A stretch of DNA of 64,000 bases from Muribaculaceae bacterium (GTDB taxonomy: Bacteria; Bacteroidota; Bacteroidia; Bacteroidales; Muribaculaceae), in contig JAIECF010000110.1 of assembly GCA_029068655.1 (NCBI GenBank), positions 1-64,000 of the forward strand, given 5' to 3'. The first letter of the stretch is position 1, and the number at the start of each line of letters is the position of its first letter. The notes under the pieces are model-generated. The model made no database searches and had not been told where the DNA came from. It worked only from the letters and a program-made list of their open reading frames with translations. The position numbers and the translations under genes were made by a program. Shown piece by piece: positions 9,562 to 16,820 of the stretch.

Positions 9562-9890
9562 AGTGTTCGCGTGAACGCTGACGCCAGGGGACTTCTCATC
9601 CAGAACGGCAAGAAGTTTATCCGTAAGTAAGAAACTAATGATCAATGATGAAATTATCAATGATCAATTGATATTTGTCATTGTCAATCCTAAAGAGGCG
9701 GCTCCATCCTCGGAGTCGTCTCTCTGTTAATATTTGAACAACTAAAAATTTTTAAGTGCCATATTCCCGGTATTGCAGAAATTAAGGGGAAGGTACTCAG
9801 GAGGCAGGGAAGCCTCCTACCCATAGATAGACAGCACAGCTTATTTGTAGAAGGTTTGTAAATGCCGCTCACAGTCACGGTAAATAATCT
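9562..9890 (+). repeat. 3'-end module, copy 2 (extended)
   Basis: Starting right after the higA stop, the sequence encodes SVRVNADARGLLIQNGKK and FIRK with its stop at 9628-9630, in frame and intact as a peptide tail but without a gene body. The AT-rich segment and the hairpin AGAGGCGGCTCC / GGAGTCGTCTCT (9694-9723) follow. A further 165 bases or so (to about 9890), including a palindrome around AGGAGGC...GCCTCCT, are shared with copy 4 at 11996-12155 but absent from copies 1 and 3. Confidence 0.85.
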
Positions 9891-10000
9891 ATGTATGTCT
9901 GCTCGCATGATTGCGGCCTATATCGGCCAAAGCACGCAGAGAAAGCTAAGCATTTGTAGATATTTGAGAATTGAACTACATAAAGTAAACGAAAATTAAA

Positions 10001-10549
10001 TTATTTAAAATCTATGCTAAAACGAATAGTAAATAATGTGTTCATCTTTCTTTCTGATTCATATTCTGGGGAATAAAATACTTTGACATCACGAAGTGTT
10101 ACACCTAAACCGAGATTGAAGTTTATTTTTTTAGCATGTTGGAAACTATAGCCTATAGTGGGAGTGATATATAATCCTCCGTATGAAGTGCCATCAGAAT
10201 AGAAACCGCCACGAAAATCCACAAAAGGAGTAAATTTGCCAAACTTAGCATCATATCTAATATCAGCGAAAACTGGTATTGTAATATCTCCGGTTGGATT
10301 TGCGCATGAAAGCATGCACCCAATTCCTATGTAAAGATGGGGATTGAATTGGAAACCGTGAGAAGTAGATAGTCCTAAAAACCATAAAGTGTCTTTATCA
10401 TAGTCTAATATTTCATCATTCCAGTAATCCGTTTTTCCTATGGCATTGTCCCACTCTACAAAACCTCGGTAGCCACGTACCAGATCTCGTGCTGAACCTG
10501 GGGAACAGCATAAAATGCATAGAAGAGTAATAAGAAATGCATGTTTCAT
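10001..10549 (-). CDS. small outer-membrane beta-barrel-like protein
   Basis: A 182-residue exported protein with a signal peptide (MKHAFLITLLCILCCSPGSA). The rest alternates polar and aromatic/hydrophobic residues with many Gly and Tyr (GFQFNPHLYIGIGCML, KFTPFVDFRGGFYSD, FNLGLGVTLRDV) and ends FTIRFSIDFK, the texture of an 8-stranded outer-membrane or lipid A-modifying-type barrel. No specific family is recognised. It is on the strand opposite to the 3'-end modules and lies between copies 2 and 3. A -7 element (TATCTTTGC) lies at 10568-10576, 19 bases upstream of the start. Confidence 0.75.
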   Translation of the reverse strand: MKHAFLITLLCILCCSPGSARDLVRGYRGFVEWDNAIGKTDYWNDEILDYDKDTLWFLGLSTSHGFQFNPHLYIGIGCMLSCANPTGDITIPVFADIRYDAKFGKFTPFVDFRGGFYSDGTSYGGLYITPTIGYSFQHAKKINFNLGLGVTLRDVKVFYSPEYESERKMNTLFTIRFSIDFK

Positions 10550-10567
10550 GATGAATAAAATTTATTT

Positions 10568-10576
10568 GCAAAGATA
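10568..10576 (-). promoter_or_regulatory. -7 element for the barrel gene
   Basis: Read on the minus strand this is TATCTTTGC, matching TAnnTTTGC, 19 bases ahead of the ATG at 10549. No TTTG is visible at the expected -33 position, so the promoter call is partial. Confidence 0.45.
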
Positions 10577-10650
10577 ATATAAAATTTGACTCCTAAGAGA
10601 CTATGACAATTAAAAATTCGTTATGACTCTATAATTATTACTTTTCATAC

Positions 10651-10771
10651 GGGAGGTAAGAAGTTTATCCGCAAGTAAGAAACTAATGATGAATGATCAA
10701 TTATCAATGATCAATTGATATTTGTCATTGTCAATACATAAAGAGGCGACTCCAGGGATGGAGCTGCCTCT
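10651..10771 (+). repeat. 3'-end module, copy 3 (short)
   Basis: The copy begins inside the coding tail (GGKKFIRK and stop at 10676-10678), followed by the AT-rich segment and the hairpin AGAGGCGACTCC / GGAGCTGCCTCT at 10742-10771. It is the most truncated of the four and lies between the barrel gene and the end of the Rpn-family gene. Confidence 0.85.
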
Positions 10772-10798
10772 GTATTCTATATAAGACAGATAGTTGGT

Positions 10799-11731
10799 TC
10801 AGCTTTTTATCCTTGCGCGAAGGGTCTTGACCACTTCAGGCTTTAGACTGGTAGCCTGAGCTATCATCTCATCGCTCAGGTTATTCATCTTGATGAGATT
10901 CTCTGCTATGGCAATCCGCTCGTCGGCACGTCCTTCGGCACGTCCTTCGGCAAGTCCTTCGGCTCGTCCTTCGGCTCGTCCTTCGGCTCGTCCTTCGGCT
11001 CGTCCAGCATTACGTTCTGTCTTGTAAATGGCATATGCGTCTCGATATGCCTTGAGTGACTGGTTGTAGGCTATCTTGTCAGTCTCGTTGAGTGCACCGT
11101 ATTGTGCCACTTGATCCAGTTTCCGGAATATCGGCTCCTGCATGAATGTCTGAGGTATCGCTTCCATCTTCTCCATATATTTAAGTATGTAAATCCATCT
11201 TTCAAGCGTTGTCCTACATTCCTCCGCGTTTTTATACAACATCGGAATCTTAAGAAACGTCATCGTCATCTTGTCAGAAAAGACCTTTCCTGTCTGCATG
11301 TTGTATAAACAAACATCTTCCCTGAGATGTTGCTCACTGACATCTTTCCATTCGAAATTCATCACGAATACACCGTAGACGGGAGTAAGCTCATAATCCC
11401 AATCTCCCTTTTGGCCCTGCGCATAAAGATCTGCTGCCATATAGTAGACGGCACGGTCATCGAAATGAGCCTGATAACGGTTCTGCATCTCAACGATTAT
11501 CTTACGTCCGTCTTCCAGTTCGCAGTGCAGATCATATATGAGAGCACGGTCATCCTTTGACTCACCTTTATTCTCCTTATCAACGAATGTAATGTTCTTA
11601 ATAGGTTTAGGACCTATCTTAAGAGCATTGAGGAAGGATACGGTGAATTCCTTGTCGGCATTTCTTCCGAAGATGTATTTGAATCCAAAGTCGGTCAGTG
11701 GATTTATGTATATTGAATTTTCCGTGTTCAT
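10799..11731 (-). CDS. Rpn-family PD-(D/E)XK nuclease/transposase-like protein
   Basis: A 310-residue member of the Rpn (recombination-promoting nuclease) family, formerly called PD-(D/E)XK transposase. The N-terminus INPLTDFGFKYIFG and the nuclease core LIYDLHCELEDGRKIIVEMQ are typical. A run of RAEG repeats follows (12-base DNA units at about 10924-11003), then a C-terminal helical segment. I choose the ATG at 11731 because a full promoter at 11758-11790 covers the more upstream ATG at 11761. Members cleave DNA and can raise recombination; some act in phage defence. The gene sits between copies 3 and 4 of the 3'-end module, on the opposite strand. Confidence 0.88.
   Translation of the reverse strand: MNTENSIYINPLTDFGFKYIFGRNADKEFTVSFLNALKIGPKPIKNITFVDKENKGESKDDRALIYDLHCELEDGRKIIVEMQNRYQAHFDDRAVYYMAADLYAQGQKGDWDYELTPVYGVFVMNFEWKDVSEQHLREDVCLYNMQTGKVFSDKMTMTFLKIPMLYKNAEECRTTLERWIYILKYMEKMEAIPQTFMQEPIFRKLDQVAQYGALNETDKIAYNQSLKAYRDAYAIYKTERNAGRAEGRAEGRAEGRAEGLAEGRAEGRADERIAIAENLIKMNNLSDEMIAQATSLKPEVVKTLRARIKS
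10924..11003 (-). repeat. 12-bp tandem repeat coding RAEG units
   Basis: About seven 12-base units (minus strand pattern GGACGAGCCGAA with small variants) encode the repeated RAEG of the Rpn-like protein. The unit length keeps the frame, so changes in copy number would alter linker length, not expression. Confidence 0.85.
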
Positions 11732-11757
11732 CGGTAAGTGCTTGTATGTTGATATTT

Positions 11758-11790
11758 GCAAAATTAATGATAAAAGTTGAATTATGCAAA
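11758..11790 (-). promoter_or_regulatory. promoter of the Rpn-family gene
   Basis: On the minus strand: TTTG (11790-11787), 20 bases, TAATTTTGC (11766-11758), a full Bacteroidota promoter. Its position rules out translation from the ATG at 11761 and fixes the start at 11731. Confidence 0.7.
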
Positions 11791-11839
11791 CATATGCATA
11801 ATTGGAAAATATATCTTGTGCATTATTGTATTAAAGTTA

Positions 11840-12155
11840 TTTGTGTAAACGCCGACGCAAAGGGTCTTCTAATCCAGAACGGCAAGAAGTTTATCCGTAA
11901 GTAAAATCTAATGATAAATGATGAATTATCAATGATCAATTGATATTTGTCATTGTCAATCTTTAAGAGGCGACTCCATCCTCGGAGTCGTCTCTCTGTT
12001 AATATTTGAACAACTAAAATTTCTAAGTGCCATATTCCCGGTATTGCAGAAATAAGGGAGAGGGTACTCAGGAGGCTGGGAAGCCTCCTACCCATAGATA
12101 GACAGCACATGGTAGAAGGTTTGTAAACGCCGCTCACAGTTCCGGTAAATAAATT
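11840..12155 (+). repeat. 3'-end module, copy 4 (extended)
   Basis: The coding tail (VNADAKGLLIQNGKKFIRK, stop 11902-11904) is nearly identical to copy 1. The AT-rich segment, the hairpin AGAGGCGACTCC / GGAGTCGTCTCT (11966-11995) and the extension shared with copy 2 (to about 12155) follow; the extension contains the palindrome AGGAGGCTgggaAGCCTCCT. A long open frame can be drawn into it from upstream, but it has no sign of being a gene. Confidence 0.85.
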
Positions 12156-12365
12156 CTGTGTAGATCTGCCGGTTCCGGCGCTAAGGATTAGGTCTGCGCA
12201 TATGCTTTATTAGTTCTTGCCGGCGGGAATTTGTAGGCTTAGGCGCTGAACTATCCTTTCAGGATGCTCAGAACAGGCGTATGAGGCGCAGAAAATTTAT
12301 TTTAGGGCCAACTTGAATCAGTGATAGTGACGGTCGCCTATTTCTAATATAAGCGTAAAGATTGA
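12156..12365. other. gene-free stretch between repeat and transposase promoter
   Basis: I see no gene, promoter or repeat partner here; it contains several short GC-rich words such as GCCGGTTCCGGC but no hairpin with a T run. Confidence 0.5.
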
Positions 12366-12398
12366 TTTGGATGTTTGCACTATATTTCGTAATTTTGC
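12366..12398 (+). promoter_or_regulatory. promoter of the HUH transposase gene
   Basis: TTTG at 12366-12369, 20 bases, TAATTTTGC at 12390-12398. The last base of the -7 element is the first base of the left 98-bp repeat, so the repeat would form the start of the transposase mRNA leader. Confidence 0.65.
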
Positions 12399-12495
12399 AG
12401 ATGCCGGGCCTTAGGCCAGTACATCAAAACAAACTGTGCTTGCGTTTGTGTCAAGGAGTGGTTTGTTTAGGTGTCATAGCCTTTGGCTATGCTCC
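12398..12495 (+). repeat. 98-bp flanking repeat, left copy
   Basis: Matches 13554-13651 at 94 of 98 positions with no gap, in the same orientation. It holds several palindromes: GGGCCTTAGGCC, ACAAAC...GGTTTGT (arms 30 bases apart) and AGCCtttGGCT. This multi-hairpin structure is typical of REP/BIME-type elements that accompany RAYT transposases. Confidence 0.88.
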
Positions 12496-12525
12496 GAAGT
12501 ATAATTCCCAATTCATCATCTCTAT

Positions 12526-13539
12526 ATGCAGAACAAACACAATAAGCGAGCATGGTGGCATGATTACTATTCCCGCAGTATTTACATGATCACCGTCAAC
12601 AAGCGCAAGGAAGCGCCATTGTTTGGTGAACTGGTGGGAGACTGGCGTATTCCTATTGGTGAATCGGGATCTCCTGATATACGTCTGTCGCAAATAGGAA
12701 AAACAATCAGGAAATGGATAAAAAATATTCCTTCAATCATCCCTGATACCCGGTTGTTTCAATATAAAGTCATGCCTGATCATGTTCATATTCTGATTTT
12801 CGTGCAAAAGAGGACTCCATATCATCTTGGAAAGTATATTTCAGCTTTCAAGAATGCCATTAGAAAAGAAATCGGATTATCTGCATTTGAGTCAGGTTTC
12901 AATGATAAGATACTGTCAGTGACAAGGAAATTGGACGATATGTTCCTGTATATTCAAGAAAATCCTTATCGCCTGGCGATTAAAAAGGCAAATCCGGAAA
13001 ATTATCGACGATGCGATAAGATAAAGATTCAGGGAAAGTTATATACAGGCTACGGTAATCTTTTTCTTCTCAAGAATCCTTTTCGGGAAGCGGTGATAGT
13101 CCATCGGAAATCTTCGGATGAAGAGAAGGCGAAGCAGTGCGAAAGATGGCTTCATCATTCCTATGGAGGAGGGGTATTGGTTTCTCCTTTCATATCTAAG
13201 GATGAGAAAGATGTCAGGGCTAAAGTTGAGAAATTCGGAGGAAGGGTTATCCTGATTTCAGATAAGCCTTTGCCACCTCCACCATGGAAGCCGGCCTACA
13301 GCGACTTCTATAGATGTGCACGAGGAGAGCTGCTTATACTGGCTCCTATTGCGGAGCTGAATCATGATGAGGGTCCTTCGGAAAGATCGGTAAGGGAAAG
13401 AAGGCAGAATCGCGATGCGATTATCAATGGCAAAGTCAGCCCTGAGAAGAAAAAGAAAATTTCCCGAAGTAAGTGTCTAAGTCTAAATGATCTTGCTGAA
13501 TATATCTGTTCTGATAAGTTTAATTCTAAAAGAAAATAG
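12526..13539 (+). CDS. RAYT-like HUH transposase with SLOG-like C-terminal domain
   Basis: A 337-residue HUH (Y1) transposase of the REP-associated tyrosine transposase type. The N-terminus WWHDYYSRSIYMITVNKR is the usual RAYT start. The HUH motif is MPDHVHILI (His86 and His88), and the likely catalytic Tyr142 lies in LYIQENPYRL. From about residue 178 an extra domain follows: GGGVLVSPFISKDEK (near 214-228), GGRVILI and FYRCARGELLILAP, a Rossmann-like pattern resembling DprA/SLOG proteins. The gene lies between two 98-bp direct repeats and has its own promoter. RAYTs nick single-stranded DNA at REP hairpins and are usually single-copy and domesticated. Call firm for the HUH part, moderate for the second domain. 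Confidence 0.88.
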   Translation: MQNKHNKRAWWHDYYSRSIYMITVNKRKEAPLFGELVGDWRIPIGESGSPDIRLSQIGKTIRKWIKNIPSIIPDTRLFQYKVMPDHVHILIFVQKRTPYHLGKYISAFKNAIRKEIGLSAFESGFNDKILSVTRKLDDMFLYIQENPYRLAIKKANPENYRRCDKIKIQGKLYTGYGNLFLLKNPFREAVIVHRKSSDEEKAKQCERWLHHSYGGGVLVSPFISKDEKDVRAKVEKFGGRVILISDKPLPPPPWKPAYSDFYRCARGELLILAPIAELNHDEGPSERSVRERRQNRDAIINGKVSPEKKKKISRSKCLSLNDLAEYICSDKFNSKRK

Positions 13540-13553
13540 AATAGCAAAAGCCT

Positions 13554-13651
13554 CAGATGCCGGGCCTTAGGCCCGTACACCAAAACAAACCGTGCTTGCG
13601 TTTGTGTCAAGGAGTGGTTTGTTTAGGTGTCTTAGCCTTTGGCTATGCTCC
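13554..13651 (+). repeat. 98-bp flanking repeat, right copy
   Basis: The partner of 12398-12495, starting 14 bases after the transposase stop. Here the first palindrome is perfect (CGGGCCTTAGGCCCG). The flanks add a short outer inverted repeat, CCTCAG at 13551-13556 and CTGAGG at 13651-13656, which the left copy lacks. Confidence 0.88.
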
Positions 13652-13682
13652 TGAGGAAGCTCAAATAAATGATGAATGAATT

Positions 13683-13862
13683 ATGAAGTCGATAATTTTC
13701 TCAATAATCTCACTCCTCTTTATTTCAATTTCCCTGCATGCCGCGGAGAAGCCCTGGAGTCATGGAGCCCTTAAGGTGTCGGACAACGGACTCTATCTTC
13801 AGCATGAGGACGGAACACCCTTCTTCTGGCTCGGAGATACAGGTTGGCTGCTTCCTCACTGA
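13683..13862 (+). pseudogene. truncated DUF4038/GH140-like glycosidase start
   Basis: A 59-codon remnant: a signal peptide ([20 protein letters not shown]) followed by [18 protein letters not shown] and [15 protein letters not shown], then a stop. This is the conserved beginning of DUF4038 proteins (GH140, apiosidase-type enzymes, usually over 400 residues). Nothing downstream continues the family in any frame that I can see, so most of the gene has been deleted. The remnant begins 32 bases after the right 98-bp repeat and ends 130 bases before tyrA. Confidence 0.75.
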
Positions 13863-13992
13863 TATGGAGGAGTTGCCGGAAATGTCCATGATGAATGACA
13901 AAAAAGATATGACGGAATGATTTGGCGAATGGGGGCCGTGGGGCGGTTAGGAAACCGCACTCCCATATTGATATCCTAAACAACAAAAAAAT

Positions 13993-14766
13993 ATGAAAAT
14001 ACTGATACTTGGAGCCGGAAAGATGGGCTCCTTCTTCTGCGACTTGCTCAGCTTCGACCATGAAGTAGCCATTTATGACCCCAATCCGGAGCACTTGAAG
14101 TTTACCTTCAACGTGCAGCGTTTCATGAAGCCGGAAGAGGCAGAGGCCTTCGGGCCGGAGCTCGTGATCAACGCTGCGACGGTGAAATACACCATAGAGG
14201 CGTTTGAGAAGATACTGCCTTATATTCCCAAGACCGCTATACTGAGCGATATCGCGAGCGTGAAGACCGGGTTGCCTGAGTTTTATGCTCAAAAGGGATT
14301 CCGCTTTGTCTCAACGCATCCCATGTTCGGACCTACTTTCGCCTCACTGAGCAACCTGGCCCACGAAAACGCTATCATCATCAAGGAAGGAGACGAGGAG
14401 GGACGAGAGTTCTTCCGGAATATTTATAAGAAACTGCGTCTTCATATTGAAGACTATACATTCGCGGAGCATGACGAGACTATCGCCTATTCCCTTTCCA
14501 TACCTTTTACCTCCACCCTCGTATTCGGCAGCGTCATGAAGCATCAGGATGCGCCGGGCACCACCTTCAAACGCCACATGGCGATAGCTCACGGACTGAT
14601 GGGAGAGGATGATTTCCTACTGACTGAGATCCTTTTCAATCCGCATACATCGTCGCAGCTCGATCGTATTCAGGAGAACCTTACGGAACTGAAAGCCATC
14701 ATAGACTGTCGCGACTCGGACGCCATGAAGGAGTTTCTGGACAGGGTAAGGGAAAATTTGAAATGA
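13993..14766 (+). CDS. tyrA: prephenate dehydrogenase
   Basis: A 257-residue NAD(P)-dependent dehydrogenase that converts prephenate to 4-hydroxyphenylpyruvate in tyrosine synthesis. The N-terminus has the dinucleotide-binding GAGKMG at residues 7-12. Conserved prephenate dehydrogenase features include ILSDIASVK, STHPMFGPTFA and EHDETIAYSLSIPF. The length fits a stand-alone TyrA without a fused chorismate mutase or ACT domain. It is monocistronic here. A heptamer repeat array (ATTAAAG/ATTAAAT type) starts at its stop codon. Confidence 0.88.
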   Translation: MKILILGAGKMGSFFCDLLSFDHEVAIYDPNPEHLKFTFNVQRFMKPEEAEAFGPELVINAATVKYTIEAFEKILPYIPKTAILSDIASVKTGLPEFYAQKGFRFVSTHPMFGPTFASLSNLAHENAIIIKEGDEEGREFFRNIYKKLRLHIEDYTFAEHDETIAYSLSIPFTSTLVFGSVMKHQDAPGTTFKRHMAIAHGLMGEDDFLLTEILFNPHTSSQLDRIQENLTELKAIIDCRDSDAMKEFLDRVRENLK

Positions 14767-14793
14767 TTAAAGATTAAATATTAATTATTAAAG
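14764..14793 (+). repeat. heptamer array at the tyrA stop
   Basis: Units ATTAAAG, ATTAAAT, ATTAATT, ATTAAAG run from the TGA stop codon. One of the stop-codon-linked 7-bp arrays found across the window. Confidence 0.6.
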
Positions 14794-14800
14794 ATGGAGA

Positions 14801-15346
14801 TTAGGGGTTAAGGCTGAATTGCCAGTTGATCTCAAGAGCATTGTCTTCCATTTTCAGGATGAGAGGTAGACGGGGGTTGTCGAGGATCGTCATCCCCGCA
14901 CCTTCTTCCGGGTCTTCAACCTCTATGGCCTGGCCCGAAGGGGTTCCGGTTGTGCCCGTGTGTCGCCACAGCACTCCGTTGTAGGTGAATTCTCCTTTCT
15001 CCTTCAAATCCTGAAGGGCTGCGCGGGATATAATGCCATACGTCTCGCCGGCAGGAAGGGTGACGTGGTTGCCGTCTTCAGGCATCAGCCAGCTCTGGGC
15101 AGTACCTTCCTTGACCGCGCCTGGAGACATGGCGTAGGTGCCGGTCCACAGCTTAAGGTTGCGCACTATGCTCCAATGGAGCGTCATACCTCCGTCGGCG
15201 GCAGGTTGATATACAAACTTAAACCGTCGGGTCTGCCCGTGCAGTTTATAGGCCACCTGCAAAGTGTCGCCTGGCATAGCCTCCGCATAGACATCAAAGC
15301 CCAATATGGAGCTTACAAAGAGTATAAAAATGAATATCCGTCTCAT
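14801..15346 (-). CDS. exported protein of unknown function
   Basis: A 181-residue protein with a signal peptide (MRRIFIFILFVSSILGFDVYAEA). No family is recognised. Visible features are GDTLQVAYKLHGQTRRFKF, GMTLHWSIVRNLKLWTG, a central PAGETYGIISRAALQDLK and the C-terminal LEINWQFSL; it is probably a soluble periplasmic or lipid-free surface protein with beta structure. It follows miaB on the same strand with a 26-base gap and is probably co-transcribed with it, though no functional link is evident. Confidence 0.7.
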   Translation of the reverse strand: MRRIFIFILFVSSILGFDVYAEAMPGDTLQVAYKLHGQTRRFKFVYQPAADGGMTLHWSIVRNLKLWTGTYAMSPGAVKEGTAQSWLMPEDGNHVTLPAGETYGIISRAALQDLKEKGEFTYNGVLWRHTGTTGTPSGQAIEVEDPEEGAGMTILDNPRLPLILKMEDNALEINWQFSLNP

Positions 15347-15372
15347 ATCCTAAATCTTTCAACCCAACGGCA

Positions 15373-16752
15373 TCATGACTCAACGACCTCTTCTCCTCTC
15401 AGCGTAGCGGATGAGGCATCGGTGACTTTCACCCGGACGAAATCGCCCGCCTTGTGTCCGCCACGAGGGAAAACAACCACTTTATTCTGTGACGTACGTC
15501 CGAAAAGCTCGTCGGAACTGCGCTTCGACGTCCCCTCTACGAGCACTTCAAACTCCCTGCCTACATCCCGGCGGTTAGATTCCAGACTGAGCTCGTTCTG
15601 CAGGGCTATCATGCGGTTGAGCCTTTCTATCTTGACTTCTTCCGGCACATTGTCGGGGAGGTGTTTCGAAGCGTATGTGCCCGGGCGCTCTGAATATTTG
15701 AACATGAACGCGCTGTCGAATCCCGCTTCCCTCATCAGCGAAAGGGTGTCCTGAAAATCTTCCTCCGATTCATTGTGGAATCCGGTGAACATATCTGTGG
15801 AGATTCCGGCATCAGGCAGGATACGGCGTATCGCCGCGATGCGGTCCATATACCATTCGCGGGTGTATTTACGGTTCATAGCCTTCAAGACGCTGTCGCT
15901 TCCGCTCTGCACGGGGAGATGTATATGACGCGCTATGTTGGGGTAGGCAGCCATCACTTCGAGAGTCTCGTCGCTCATGTCTTTCGGATGGGAGGTAGTG
16001 AAGCGTATGCGCATGTCGGGCGCGGCTTCGGCCACCATCTTAAGAAGCGCCGGGAAACCGACGCGCGTTCCGTCGAGGGTAGACTCGAAAGAGTAGGAAT
16101 TGACGTTCTGGCCAAGGAGGGTCATTTCCTTGAAGCCGCGTTGACGCAGGTCGGTAAGTTCGCGGAGTATGCTTTCCGGCTCGCGGGAGCGCTCTCGCCC
16201 GCGTGTATACGGGACTATGCAGTATGAACAGAAATTGTTGCATCCCCTCATGATAGATATAAATCCACTTACTCCCGCGCTCCCTATGCGGCGGGGGAGA
16301 ACATCGCGGTAAGTCTCCGTGAGACTCAGCTCGATATCGATCGCTTTCTCACCGGCCTCGGCGGCTGCGAAGAGCTCGGGAAGCTGGAGATAGCTGTCAG
16401 GGCCGGCTACTACATCGACGCCATAGTCTTCGATAAGTGTCTTCTTGAGGCGCTCCGCCATGCACCCGATAACAGCTATTATGATCTTCCTGCCCGTTTT
16501 CCTCCTGTAAGCCTTCCAGTGGCTGATGCGCTGATAGATCTTCTGCTCGGCGTTCTCACGAATGGAGCAGGTATTGAATATGATCGCGGAGGCCTCCGAA
16601 TCCTCTTCGGTGAGCTCATAGCCGGCCATACCCAAGACCGAGGCAACAACCTCGGAATCGGCCACGTTCATCTGGCATCCATAGGTCTCTATGCGCACTT
16701 TAGGGGAAAAAGTGCAATTTTTAATGTCTGTATGTTGAAAAACACTATTCAT
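15373..16752 (-). CDS. miaB: tRNA methylthiotransferase MiaB
   Basis: A 459-residue radical-SAM enzyme that adds the 2-methylthio group to i6A37 of tRNAs reading UNN codons. It shows the three expected parts: the N-terminal UPF0004 domain (ETYGCQMNVADSE, FNTCSIRENAEQK, GCMAERL) with three Cys for the auxiliary cluster, the radical-SAM motif RGCNNFCSYCIVPYTRGRE, and a C-terminal TRAM domain (VLVEGTSKRSSDELFGRTS). The motif NTCSIRENAE marks MiaB rather than RimO or MtaB. It is divergent from the CoA-transferase gene. Confidence 0.95.
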   Translation of the reverse strand: MNSVFQHTDIKNCTFSPKVRIETYGCQMNVADSEVVASVLGMAGYELTEEDSEASAIIFNTCSIRENAEQKIYQRISHWKAYRRKTGRKIIIAVIGCMAERLKKTLIEDYGVDVVAGPDSYLQLPELFAAAEAGEKAIDIELSLTETYRDVLPRRIGSAGVSGFISIMRGCNNFCSYCIVPYTRGRERSREPESILRELTDLRQRGFKEMTLLGQNVNSYSFESTLDGTRVGFPALLKMVAEAAPDMRIRFTTSHPKDMSDETLEVMAAYPNIARHIHLPVQSGSDSVLKAMNRKYTREWYMDRIAAIRRILPDAGISTDMFTGFHNESEEDFQDTLSLMREAGFDSAFMFKYSERPGTYASKHLPDNVPEEVKIERLNRMIALQNELSLESNRRDVGREFEVLVEGTSKRSSDELFGRTSQNKVVVFPRGGHKAGDFVRVKVTDASSATLRGEEVVES

Positions 16753-16756
16753 ACTA

Positions 16757-16788
16757 TTTGAAATTTGAAAGATAATTCCTAATTTTGT
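16757..16788 (+). promoter_or_regulatory. promoter of the CoA-transferase gene
   Basis: TTTG at 16757-16760, 19 bases, TAATTTTGT at 16780-16788. Transcription starts near 16793, which excludes the upstream ATG at 16785 and supports the start at 16821. Confidence 0.7.
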
Positions 16789-16820
16789 ACAAAATTACAA
16801 ATAAAATCTGTTTGTTACAA

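Noticed and set aside
9690-9908. Similar minus-strand short frames here and at 11823-12137 (shared CLSMGRRLP)
   Set aside because: They match because both lie in the extended copies of the 3'-end repeat; frame lengths differ and there is no start signal, so similarity reflects the DNA repeat and not a gene.
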